A stretch of 64,000 bases of DNA from Rhodospirillales bacterium CG15_BIG_FIL_POST_REV_8_21_14_020_66_15. GTDB taxonomy: Bacteria; Pseudomonadota; Alphaproteobacteria; Rhodospirillales; Casp-alpha2. Every line of letters begins with the position of its first letter. Position 1 is the stretch's first letter. Under the pieces are notes generated by a model, which did no database searches, was not told the origin of the DNA, and worked only from the letters and a program-made list of their open reading frames with translations. Shown piece after piece: positions 1 through 8,043 of this stretch. The DNA lies in assembly GCA_002781745.1 (NCBI GenBank), contig PFFW01000093.1:4435-68434 (forward strand), in the 5' to 3' direction. A program made the position numbers and the translations under genes.

Positions 1-456
1 CTCGTCATGGCGTCGGACCGCGCGATCTACACCAAGAAAGTGGTCGCCCGCCTGGCCGCGAAAGAGAAGGTGATCACGGCGTCCGAACACTTCGAGGACG
101 AGAAGGCCCTGCCGCTGCCGGCGCAGATGTTCCGCTTCGGCTCGGAAATGGTGTCGTCCAAGACGGACAAGTTCGCCTACCAGCTCCTCTCGCTCTGGCC
201 GATCAACAAGCAGAACGCGCCGCGCACCGAGGTCGAGAAGAAGGGCCTCGCCTTCATTGCCGAGAACAAGGGAGAGAAACCCTTCTACGGCGAGGAAGAG
301 TTGGGCGGGAAGAAGTACTTCACCGCCGTCTATGCCGACGTCGCCGTGGCCGGTCCCTGCGTCAACTGCCACAACGCGCACAAGGATTCGCCCCGCACGG
401 ATTTCAAGCTCGGCGAGGTGATGGGCGGCGTCGTCATCCGCGTGCCCATGAAGTAA
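1..456 (+). CDS. DUF3365/Tll0287-like heme-binding protein, 5' partial
   Basis: The reading frame is open to the left edge of the window, so the N-terminus (probably with a signal peptide or membrane anchor) is missing; an internal ATG at position 7 is unlikely to be the true start. About 150 residues are visible. The segment with ALPLPAQMFR followed by YQLLSLWPIN, and one CVNCHN heme c motif near the C-terminus, match the DUF3365 (Tll0287-like) fold, which binds one c-type heme and often serves as a periplasmic sensor or redox protein. It lies just upstream of a globin and the nitrate assimilation operon on the same strand, so a role in sensing redox state or nitrogen oxides is possible but is inference. 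The family call is fairly sure; the function is not known. Confidence 0.75.
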   Translation, partial: LVMASDRAIYTKKVVARLAAKEKVITASEHFEDEKALPLPAQMFRFGSEMVSSKTDKFAYQLLSLWPINKQNAPRTEVEKKGLAFIAENKGEKPFYGEEELGGKKYFTAVYADVAVAGPCVNCHNAHKDSPRTDFKLGEVMGGVVIRVPMK

Positions 457-527
457 GCGGGCCGGGCCCGGCGCCGCGCGCGTGGCCGGGCTGCCCGCCG
501 ACCCCCATGCCATCGAAAGGAACGAAC

Positions 528-941
528 ATGACACCCGAACAGATCAAACTGGTCCAGGACAGCTTCAAGTCCGTCGCCCCCATCGCCGCCACGGCCGCCG
601 ACATCTTCTACGGCCGCCTATTCGAGGTGGCGCCGCAGTTGCGCCCCCTATTCCCCCAGGACATGAGCGAGCAGAAGAAGAAGCTGATGCAGATGATCGG
701 CGTCGCCGTGACCAACCTGCACCAGGTCGAAACCATCGCCGGCGCGGTCCAGGACCTGGGCCGCCGCCACGTCGGCTACGGCGTCAGGGACGAGCACTAC
801 GACATCGTCGGCGGCGCGCTTCTGTGGACGCTCGGCAAGGGCCTGGGCGACGCCTTCACGGCGGACGTGGAAAGCGCCTGGGCCGAGGCCTACGGCCTGC
901 TTGCCTCCGTGATGAAGGACGCGGCGGCCGAAGCGGCGTGA
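528..941 (+). CDS. single-domain bacterial globin
   Basis: This 137-residue protein has the globin fold over its whole length. It opens [20 protein letters not shown], and the stretch [20 protein letters not shown] carries the likely proximal histidine region and F/G helices. There is no reductase domain, so it is a single-domain globin of the flavohemoglobin-related type rather than a full Hmp. The ATG at 528 is preferred over that at 507 because AAAGGAA lies at the right distance before it. It sits 43 bp ahead of the nitrate-binding protein gene in the nitrate assimilation operon. In that context it probably removes nitric oxide made as a by-product of nitrite reduction; this is inference from family and neighbourhood. 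Confidence 0.85.
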   Translation: MTPEQIKLVQDSFKSVAPIAATAADIFYGRLFEVAPQLRPLFPQDMSEQKKKLMQMIGVAVTNLHQVETIAGAVQDLGRRHVGYGVRDEHYDIVGGALLWTLGKGLGDAFTADVESAWAEAYGLLASVMKDAAAEAA

Positions 942-984
942 TCGTCGCTCCATCCATCCCCCCCCAGGACGCAGGAGAAAGCAG

Positions 985-2385
985 ATGACCAGGACCAACG
1001 ACAACAAGCGTTACATTCTGAAAATCCTCGCGGCGGCGGCCGTCGCGCTGGGCACCGGCGCCCTGACCGGCGGACCTGCGCAGGCGGCCAAGCTGACGCC
1101 GGAGAAAGAGGAGCTGAAGTTCGGCTTCATCAAGCTGACCGACATGGCGCCGCTCGCCATCGCCTACGAGAAGGGCTACTTCGAGGACGAAGGCCTGTTC
1201 GTGACCCTGGAGCCCCAGGCCAACTGGAAGGTGCTGCTCGACCGCGTCATCGACGGGCAGCTCGACGGGGCCCACATGCTGGCCGGCCAGCCGCTCGGCG
1301 CGACCATCGGCTTCGGCACCCAGGCGCACGTCATCACGCCCTTTTCCATGGACCTCAACGGCAACGGGATCACCGTTTCCAACGAAGTCTGGGCCAAGAT
1401 GAAAAAACACATTCCGCACAAGGACGGCAAGCCGGTCCACCCGATCAAGGCCGACTACCTGAAACCCGTGGTCGCCGAATACAAGGCCGCCGGCAAGCCC
1501 TTCAAGATGGGCATGGTGTTCCCCGTCTCGACCCACAACTACGAACTGCGCTACTGGCTGGCGGCGGGCGGGATCCACCCCGGCTACTACTCCAAGACGG
1601 ACATCTCGGGCCAGATCAAGGCCGACGCCCTGTTGTCCGTGACGCCGCCGCCGCAGATGCCCGCGACCATGGAGGCCGGCACCATCTTCGGCTACTGCGT
1701 GGGCGAGCCGTGGAACCAGCAGGCCGTGTTCAAGGGCATCGGCGTGCCGGTCGTCACCGACTACGAGATATGGAAGGACAATCCGGAAAAGGTGTTCGGC
1801 ATCACCAAGGCGTTCTCCGAAAAGTATCCCAACACCACCCTGGCCCTGACCAAGGCCCTGATCCGCGCCGCCATGTGGCTTGACGCGAACGGCGACGCCA
1901 ACCGCAAGGAAGCCGTGAAGATCCTGGCCAAAAGCGAATATGTCGGCGCCGACTACGAGGTCATCGCCAACTCCATGACCGGCACCTTCGAATACGAGAA
2001 GGGCGACAAGCGGCCACTGCCGGACTTCAACGTATTCTTCCGCTACTTCGCCACATATCCCTATCTGTCCGACGCCGTCTGGTACCTGACGCAGATGCGC
2101 CGCTGGGGCCAGATCCCCGAGGGCAAGCCGGACACTTGGTACCACGCCATCGCCAAGAAGGTGTACCGCCCGGACATCTACCTGAAGGCGGCCAAGATGT
2201 TGGTCGACGAGGGCAAGGCGGCCAAGGCCGACTTCCCGTGGGACACGGACGGCTACCGCGCGCCGCAGACCGAGTTCATCGACGGCGTCGCCTTCGACGG
2301 CCGCAAGCCCAACGAGTACCTAGAGAAGTTCCCGATCGGCCTGAAGCAGAACCAGGTCGTGGTCGGCGCCGAGGTGCAGGGCTGA
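985..2385 (+). CDS. nrtA: nitrate ABC transporter substrate-binding protein (NrtA-like)
   Basis: A 466-residue exported protein with an N-terminal signal segment (hydrophobic residues about 11-35, ending near GGPAQA). The mature part, from [20 protein letters not shown] onward, is the NrtA/CmpA-type solute-binding fold that captures nitrate, nitrite or bicarbonate for an ABC importer. Length fits NrtA (about 440-470 residues). An AGGAG-type ribosome site stands 7-8 bases before the ATG. It is followed by the permease and ATPase genes of the same importer and by nitrite and nitrate reductases, which makes nitrate/nitrite the likely substrate rather than bicarbonate. A GC-rich hairpin follows the stop codon and may raise its expression above that of the membrane components. 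Confidence 0.9.
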   Translation: MTRTNDNKRYILKILAAAAVALGTGALTGGPAQAAKLTPEKEELKFGFIKLTDMAPLAIAYEKGYFEDEGLFVTLEPQANWKVLLDRVIDGQLDGAHMLAGQPLGATIGFGTQAHVITPFSMDLNGNGITVSNEVWAKMKKHIPHKDGKPVHPIKADYLKPVVAEYKAAGKPFKMGMVFPVSTHNYELRYWLAAGGIHPGYYSKTDISGQIKADALLSVTPPPQMPATMEAGTIFGYCVGEPWNQQAVFKGIGVPVVTDYEIWKDNPEKVFGITKAFSEKYPNTTLALTKALIRAAMWLDANGDANRKEAVKILAKSEYVGADYEVIANSMTGTFEYEKGDKRPLPDFNVFFRYFATYPYLSDAVWYLTQMRRWGQIPEGKPDTWYHAIAKKVYRPDIYLKAAKMLVDEGKAAKADFPWDTDGYRAPQTEFIDGVAFDGRKPNEYLEKFPIGLKQNQVVVGAEVQG

Positions 2386-2391
2386 TCCCAT

Positions 2392-2437
2392 GACCGGACG
2401 GGGCGGGGTCGCGTCGCCGCTCCGTCCCGCCCCGGTC
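2392..2437 (+). other. GC-rich stem-loop between nrtA and nrtB
   Basis: GGGGCGGG at 2400-2407 pairs with CCCGCCCC at 2426-2433, and outer GACCGG can pair with the GGTC end. No T tract follows, so it is unlikely to be a full terminator. Hairpins after a binding-protein gene commonly stabilise that part of the message or cause partial termination, giving excess binding protein over permease; that role is inferred here. Confidence 0.5.
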
Positions 2438-2468
2438 GAACGCCTGAACGATTGAAAGAGAGAGTGCC

Positions 2469-3494
2469 ATGACTGCCATCACCGCAACCCGGGTCAACAA
2501 CGTCCTGACCTTGATCGGCCTGACCTGGTTCACGCCGGTCATACGGATGATCGCCGGCGAGAATCCGCGCCACGAACTGGTGCAGTTGTGGCGCCTCCTC
2601 GGCATCCCCGTGATCGCCTTCACCGTGTTCCTGGGCCTGTGGTCGCAACTGGCCCAGCAGGTGGAGACCAGCCTGGGCAAGATTCCCGGGCCGGTCGCCG
2701 TCTACGAGGAGGCGGTCAGCCTGTGGGAAGATCACAAGATTCAGCGCGAAAAGCAGGATGCCTTCTACGAACGCCAGGAAAAGCGAAACGCCGCCAAGCT
2801 GGCCGAGGACCCCAACACCGAAGTGAAATGGCGCACCTACACGGGAAAGCCCAGCTACGTCGACCAGATCGTCACCAGCCTGAAGACCGTGTTCATGGGC
2901 TTCCTGATCGCGACCCTGTTCGCCGTGCCCATCGGCATCCTGTGCGGTCTGTCGCCGGTGTTCAATTCGGCCATGAACCCGCTGATCCAGATATTCAAGC
3001 CGGTGTCGCCGCTCGCTTGGCTGCCCATCGTCACCATGGTGGTCAGCGCCGTCTACGTGACCGACGACCCGGTTTTCGAGAAATCGTTCCTCAACTCGGC
3101 GATCACGGTGACGCTGTGCTCGCTATGGCCGACCCTGATCAACACCTCGGTCGGCGTCGCCTCCATCGATCGCGACCTCGTCAACGTGGGCCGCGTGCTG
3201 CAGCTCAACTGGACGACCAAGGTCATGAAGATGGTCCTGCCGTCGGCCCTGCCGCTGATTTTCACGGGCCTGCGGCTGTCGCTCGGGGTCGGCTGGATGG
3301 TGCTGATCGCGGCCGAGATGCTGGCCCAGAACCCGGGGCTCGGCAAGTTCGTGTGGGATGAATTCCAGAACGGCTCCTCCCATTCGTTGGGCAAGATCAT
3401 GGTCGCCGTGTTCACCATCGGGATCATCGGCTTCCTGCTCGACCGGGTCATGCAGACCCTGCAGGGGCTGCTGACCTTCTCGGACAAACGCTAG
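2469..3494 (+). CDS. nrtB: nitrate ABC transporter permease (NrtB-like)
   Basis: A 341-residue inner-membrane permease of the NrtB/SsuC/TauC type. The N-terminal ~130 residues hold one membrane segment (around residues 45-60) and a charged extension with KIQREKQDAFYERQEK. The transport domain starts near SYVDQIVTSLKTVFMGFLIA. The cytoplasmic EAA-type loop, where the ATPase docks, is seen around NVGRVLQLNWTTKVMKMVLP. It lies between the binding protein and the double ATPase. The charged N-terminal insert makes it longer than a minimal permease (about 270 residues), which is usual for nitrate-type NrtB proteins. Confidence in the family is high; the substrate is inferred from the operon. Confidence 0.9.
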   Translation: MTAITATRVNNVLTLIGLTWFTPVIRMIAGENPRHELVQLWRLLGIPVIAFTVFLGLWSQLAQQVETSLGKIPGPVAVYEEAVSLWEDHKIQREKQDAFYERQEKRNAAKLAEDPNTEVKWRTYTGKPSYVDQIVTSLKTVFMGFLIATLFAVPIGILCGLSPVFNSAMNPLIQIFKPVSPLAWLPIVTMVVSAVYVTDDPVFEKSFLNSAITVTLCSLWPTLINTSVGVASIDRDLVNVGRVLQLNWTTKVMKMVLPSALPLIFTGLRLSLGVGWMVLIAAEMLAQNPGLGKFVWDEFQNGSSHSLGKIMVAVFTIGIIGFLLDRVMQTLQGLLTFSDKR

Positions 3495-3512
3495 GACAAA
3501 GGACGGAAAGCC

Positions 3513-5219
3513 ATGGCATTCCTGGAACTGCAAGGCATCGCCAAGTCCTACGGCTCGGGTGCCGCCAAGACCGACGTCCTCAAGGACATCAATCTTTCCA
3601 TCGAGGAAGGCGAGTTCGTCGCCATCGTCGGGTTTTCCGGGTCGGGCAAGACGACCCTGATTTCGGCCATGGCCGGGCTGATCAAGCCCGACGCCGGACG
3701 CATCGTCATGAAGGGCAAGGACATCGACGGGCCCGCGCCGGAACGGGGCGTCGTGTTCCAGAACTATTCCCTGATGCCCTGGCTGTCCGTGGCGGGGAAC
3801 ATCGGCCTTGCCGTCGATGTTCTGTTCAAGGACGAGACCAAGGCCCAGCGTCGGGCGCGGGTCGAGAAATACGTCGACATGGTCGGCCTCGGCCATGCCA
3901 TCACACGCAAGCCGGCCGAACTGTCCGGCGGCATGCGCCAGCGCGTCGCCGTGGCACGCGCCCTCGCCATGGAGCCGGAGGTCCTGCTGCTGGACGAACC
4001 CCTCAGCGCCCTCGACGCCCTGACCCGGGCCAACCTGCAGGACGAGATCGAGGAAATCTGGAGCCGCGACAAGAAGACCGTGGTCCTCATCACCAACGAC
4101 GTGGACGAGGCGATCCTGCTGGCCGACCGCATCATCCCGCTCAACCCCGGGCCGGGGGCGACCTTCGGGCCGGAATTCAAGGTCGCCATCCCGCGCCCCC
4201 GCGACCGCGCGGCGATGAACCACGACGCCGCGTTCAAGGCGCTGCGCCGCGACGTGACGCAGTACCTGATGTCGGTCGGCGTCGACCGCGGGTCCGAGGC
4301 TGAGGACGACCTGATCCTGCCCAACGTGGTACCCATCGACCTGCACACCAAGCTGCCACAGGTCGCCCGGGACGCGGCCCAGCCGCGCATGCCGCACGAC
4401 GAACGTTATTGCGACTTCGCCAAGATTTCCAAGGTCTATCCCACGCCCAAGGGGCCGCTGACCGTGGTCGAGGGCTTCGACCTGCGCATGAAGCGGGGCG
4501 AGTTCATCTCGATCATCGGCCATTCGGGCTGCGGCAAGTCGACGGTGCTGTCCATGGCGGCGGGGCTCAACCCGATCTCCGAGGGCGGCATCATCCTGGA
4601 TGGGCGCGAGGTGTCGGACGCCGGGCCCGACCGCGGCGTGGTGTTCCAGGCGCCGAGCCTGTTCCCCTGGCTGACGGCCCTGGAGAACGTGGCGCTCGGC
4701 GTCGACAAGGTCTACCCCCACGCGACCCAGCCGGAGCGCGAGGCCATCGTGCGCTACTACCTGTCGCGGGTCGGCCTGTCCGCCGCCGCCGACAAGCCGG
4801 CCTGCGAGCTGTCCAACGGCATGAAGCAGCGCGTCGGCATCGCCCGCGCCTTCGCGCTGTCGCCCAAGCTTTTGCTGCTGGACGAGCCCTTCGGGATGCT
4901 CGACAGCCTGACGCGCTGGGAGCTGCAGGAGGTCCTGATGGAGGTCTGGACCCGAACCCAGGTCACGGCGATCTGCGTCACCCATGACGTGGACGAGGCG
5001 ATCCTGCTGGCCGACCGGGTCATCATGATGACCAACGGGCCGAACGCCCGGGTCGGCAAGATCATGGACGTGGACCTGCCGCGTCCGCGCTCGCGCAAGC
5101 AGCTTCTCGAACATCCCAAGTACTACGAATACCGGGCCGAACTCCTCGACTTCCTCGAGGAGTACGAACACGGCCATCAGGGCAAAAGCGGTTCGCCAAC
5201 AACGGAGGAGGCAGCGTGA
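3513..5219 (+). CDS. nitrate ABC transporter, fused double ATPase (NrtC/NrtD-like)
   Basis: A 568-residue protein with two complete ABC ATPase domains in one chain (about 1-235 and 295-545), replacing separate NrtC and NrtD. Domain 1 has Walker A GFSGSGKT, signature [15 protein letters not shown] and Walker [13 protein letters not shown]. Domain 2 has Walker A GHSGCGKS, signature [15 protein letters not shown] and Walker [13 protein letters not shown]. The switch histidine is present in domain 2 (CVTHDVDEA) but is asparagine in domain 1 (LITNDVDEA), so the two nucleotide sites are probably unequal. It lacks the C-terminal NrtA-like sensor domain of cyanobacterial NrtC. Its stop codon overlaps the nirB start by one base, indicating translational coupling. 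Confidence 0.9.
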   Translation: MAFLELQGIAKSYGSGAAKTDVLKDINLSIEEGEFVAIVGFSGSGKTTLISAMAGLIKPDAGRIVMKGKDIDGPAPERGVVFQNYSLMPWLSVAGNIGLAVDVLFKDETKAQRRARVEKYVDMVGLGHAITRKPAELSGGMRQRVAVARALAMEPEVLLLDEPLSALDALTRANLQDEIEEIWSRDKKTVVLITNDVDEAILLADRIIPLNPGPGATFGPEFKVAIPRPRDRAAMNHDAAFKALRRDVTQYLMSVGVDRGSEAEDDLILPNVVPIDLHTKLPQVARDAAQPRMPHDERYCDFAKISKVYPTPKGPLTVVEGFDLRMKRGEFISIIGHSGCGKSTVLSMAAGLNPISEGGIILDGREVSDAGPDRGVVFQAPSLFPWLTALENVALGVDKVYPHATQPEREAIVRYYLSRVGLSAAADKPACELSNGMKQRVGIARAFALSPKLLLLDEPFGMLDSLTRWELQEVLMEVWTRTQVTAICVTHDVDEAILLADRVIMMTNGPNARVGKIMDVDLPRPRSRKQLLEHPKYYEYRAELLDFLEEYEHGHQGKSGSPTTEEAA

Positions 5220-7681
5220 TGAGCCAGACAAAGCCTAAGAAACTTGTCGTCATCGGCAACGGCATGGCGCCGGGCCGGGTGCTCGACCACCTGTTCGAAA
5301 AGGCCCCCGGCGCCTACGAGGTGACGATCTTCAACGCCGAACCGCGTGTCAACTACGACCGCATCATGCTGTCGCCGGTGCTGTCCGGCGAAAAGGCGTT
5401 TGAGGACATCATCATCCACGACGACGCCTGGTACGAAAAACACGGCGTGACCCTGCATAAGGGCAAGAAGGTCATGGAGATCGACCGCGCCGAGCGCAAG
5501 GTGGTGGCCGAGGACGGGACCGAGGCCGAGTACGATAAGTTGCTGATCGCCACCGGCTCCTCGCCCTTCGTCATTCCCGTGCCGGGCAAGGACCTTTCGG
5601 GCGTCGTCACCTACCGCGATCTGGACGACGTGGACGCCATGCTGGACGCCGCAAAATCGGGCGGCCATGTGGTGGTGATCGGCGGCGGGCTGCTGGGGCT
5701 GGAGGCCGCCTACGGCCTGAAGCGCCAGGGCATGGAGGTCACGGTCCTGCACCTGATGCCGACGCTGATGGAACGCCAGTTGGACGCATCAGCCGGATAC
5801 CTTCTGGAAAAGGCGCTGGCCGACCGCGACATCAAAATCATCACCCGCGCCAATACCAAGGAAATCACCGGCAAGGAAGGCAAGGTCGCGGGCGTGGTGC
5901 TGGAAGATGGCACGGCGCTTCCCGCCGACATCGTCGTGATGGCCGTGGGTATCCGGCCCAACGCCCAGCTCGCCGACGACGCCGGGCTGGAGGTTGGGCG
6001 CGGCATCCTGGTCGACGATCACTTGCGGACCAGCGATCCGGACATCCTGGCCGTCGGCGAATGCGTCGAACACCGGGGACAGTGCTACGGCCTGGTCGCC
6101 CCCCTCTACGACATGGCCAAGGTCATCGCATCCAATCTGGCCGGGGACGCGGCGCCGGAATACACGGGCTCGGTCACCGCGACCAAGCTGAAGGTCACGG
6201 GCATCGATCTGTACTCGGCCGGCGACTTCGCCGAAGCCGAGGACCGCGAGGAGATCGTCCTGCGCGACGCCGCGGGCGGCGTCTACAAGCGCCTGGTGCT
6301 GAAGGACAACAGGATCATCGGCGCGGTGCTGTATGGCGATACCGCCGACGGCGCCTGGTTCTTCGACATGTTGAAGAAGGGCACGGACATTTCCGAGTTG
6401 CGGGAAACCCTGATCTTCGGCCAGGCCTATGCGGGGGGCTCCCCGCTGGACCCTACGGCGGCCGTTGCAGCCTTACCGGATGACGCGGAAATCTGCGGCT
6501 GCAACGGCGTGTGCAAGGGAACCATCGTTCAGGCCATCTCGGACAAGGGCCTGACCGACGTCGACGGCGTGCGGGCGCACACCAAGGCGTCCGGCAGTTG
6601 CGGCACCTGCACGGGGCTGGTCGAGCAGCTTCTCAAGTTCACCCTGGGCGACGCCTTCCAGCCCGATGCCGTTCAGCCCATGTGCGGCTGCACGGACCTG
6701 GGGCATGACGACGTGCGGCGGCTGATCGTCGCCCAGGAACTGAAATCCATTCCCGCCGTCGTGCAGGAACTGAACTGGAAGACGTCCTGCGGCTGCGCCA
6801 AATGCCGCCCGGCCCTCAACTACTACCTGCTGGCGACCTGGCCCGGCGAATACGTCGACGACAAGCAGTCGCGGTTCATCAACGAACGGGTTCACGCCAA
6901 CATTCAGAAAGACGGCACCTATTCCGTGGTGCCGCGCATGTGGGGCGGCATCACCACACCGGACGAACTGCGCGCCATCGCCGACGTGGCCGACAAGTTC
7001 CGGATCCCGACGGTCAAGGTCACCGGCGGCCAGCGCATCGATTTGCTGGGCGTGAAGAAGGAAGACCTGCCCGCCGTATGGGCTGACCTCAACGCGGCGG
7101 GGATGGTATCGGGCCATGCCTACGGCAAGTCGCTGCGCACGGTGAAGACCTGCGTCGGCACGGATTGGTGCCGTTTCGGCACGCAGGACTCGACGGGCCT
7201 CGGCATCATGCTGGAACGATTCCTGTGGGGCTCCTGGACGCCGCACAAGGTGAAATTGGCGGTGTCCGGTTGCCCGCGCAACTGCGCCGAAGCGACCTGC
7301 AAGGACATCGGCGTGGTCTGCGTCGACAGTGGCTACGAAATCCACTTCGCCGGGGCCGCCGGCATGCACGTCAAGGGCACGGAGCTTCTGTGCACCGTCG
7401 CGACCGAGGGTGAGGTCCTGGAATACGTCGGCGCCCTCATGCAGCTTTACCGTGAACAAGGCCACTATCTGGAACGCATCTACAAATGGGCGGATCGGGT
7501 CGGCCTCGGCGTGGCCCGCGAACAGGTGGTGGAAAACGCCGAGCGGCGCAAGGAGTTGAACGCCCGCTTCGTCTACTCGCAGAAATTCATGCAGAACGAT
7601 CCCTGGGCCGAACGCGCCCAGGGCAAGGACGCGGAAGAATTCACCTCCTTCCGTCTGGCGCATTTAGGGAAAGTGGCGTGA
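5219..7681 (+). CDS. nirB: assimilatory nitrite reductase large subunit
   Basis: An 820-residue NirB, which reduces nitrite to ammonium with NAD(P)H in the cytoplasm. Order of parts: an FAD/NADH oxidoreductase region (residues 1-~400, with the second dinucleotide fold at VVVIGGGLLGLEAAYGL), two BFD-like [2Fe-2S] segments (CGCNGVCKG with CGTC, then CGC with CGCAKC), and the siroheme/[4Fe-4S] nitrite reductase part (residues ~550-800) with CVGTDWCRFGTQDS and GCPRNC. Length is normal for the family. The ATG at 5219 follows GGAGGAGG and overlaps the transporter ATPase stop as TGATG. It is translationally coupled to NirD downstream. The siroheme it needs is supplied by the CysG-type enzyme at the end of the operon. 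Confidence 0.97.
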   Translation: MSQTKPKKLVVIGNGMAPGRVLDHLFEKAPGAYEVTIFNAEPRVNYDRIMLSPVLSGEKAFEDIIIHDDAWYEKHGVTLHKGKKVMEIDRAERKVVAEDGTEAEYDKLLIATGSSPFVIPVPGKDLSGVVTYRDLDDVDAMLDAAKSGGHVVVIGGGLLGLEAAYGLKRQGMEVTVLHLMPTLMERQLDASAGYLLEKALADRDIKIITRANTKEITGKEGKVAGVVLEDGTALPADIVVMAVGIRPNAQLADDAGLEVGRGILVDDHLRTSDPDILAVGECVEHRGQCYGLVAPLYDMAKVIASNLAGDAAPEYTGSVTATKLKVTGIDLYSAGDFAEAEDREEIVLRDAAGGVYKRLVLKDNRIIGAVLYGDTADGAWFFDMLKKGTDISELRETLIFGQAYAGGSPLDPTAAVAALPDDAEICGCNGVCKGTIVQAISDKGLTDVDGVRAHTKASGSCGTCTGLVEQLLKFTLGDAFQPDAVQPMCGCTDLGHDDVRRLIVAQELKSIPAVVQELNWKTSCGCAKCRPALNYYLLATWPGEYVDDKQSRFINERVHANIQKDGTYSVVPRMWGGITTPDELRAIADVADKFRIPTVKVTGGQRIDLLGVKKEDLPAVWADLNAAGMVSGHAYGKSLRTVKTCVGTDWCRFGTQDSTGLGIMLERFLWGSWTPHKVKLAVSGCPRNCAEATCKDIGVVCVDSGYEIHFAGAAGMHVKGTELLCTVATEGEVLEYVGALMQLYREQGHYLERIYKWADRVGLGVAREQVVENAERRKELNARFVYSQKFMQNDPWAERAQGKDAEEFTSFRLAHLGKVA

Positions 7682-8028
7682 TGAACGAAATGAGCATCAG
7701 CACGAAAACGCAGGTCTGGATCGAGGTCTGCCGGTTGGAAGACATCCCGCCGCAGGGGGCCCGCGTGGTCCGGGCGACGCTCGGCTGCGTCGCCCTGTTC
7801 CGTACTGCCACCGACCGGGTCTTCGCGTTGGAAGACCGCTGTCCGCACAAGGGCGGGCCGCTCAGCCAGGGGATCGTGCACGAAAACGGCGTGACCTGTC
7901 CGCTGCACAACTGGGTTGTCGACATGGAAACCGGCCGCGCCAAGGCGCCGGACGAGGGGCGCGTGCGCACCTTCCCGGTGCAGGTCGACGACGGCCGCGT
8001 GCTGATCGACCGGGCGTTGCTGGCTTAA
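7681..8028 (+). CDS. nirD: nitrite reductase small subunit, Rieske type
   Basis: A 115-residue NirD subunit that partners NirB. It keeps all four Rieske [2Fe-2S] ligands in CPHKGGP and CPLHNW, unlike enterobacterial NirD, which has lost them, so it may carry electrons itself. The ATG at 7681 overlaps the nirB stop by one base (TGATG); a longer upstream reading in the same frame would be translated out of frame through nirB and is not credible. The next gene, the nitrate reductase, begins 15 bases later. Confidence 0.93.
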   Translation: MNEMSISTKTQVWIEVCRLEDIPPQGARVVRATLGCVALFRTATDRVFALEDRCPHKGGPLSQGIVHENGVTCPLHNWVVDMETGRAKAPDEGRVRTFPVQVDDGRVLIDRALLA

Positions 8029-8043
8029 GGGGGGGTAGGGCGG

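Noticed and set aside
3123-5231. Long antisense open frame opposite the transporter genes
   Set aside because: Same reason: the sense strand encodes clear NrtB and ABC ATPase domains.
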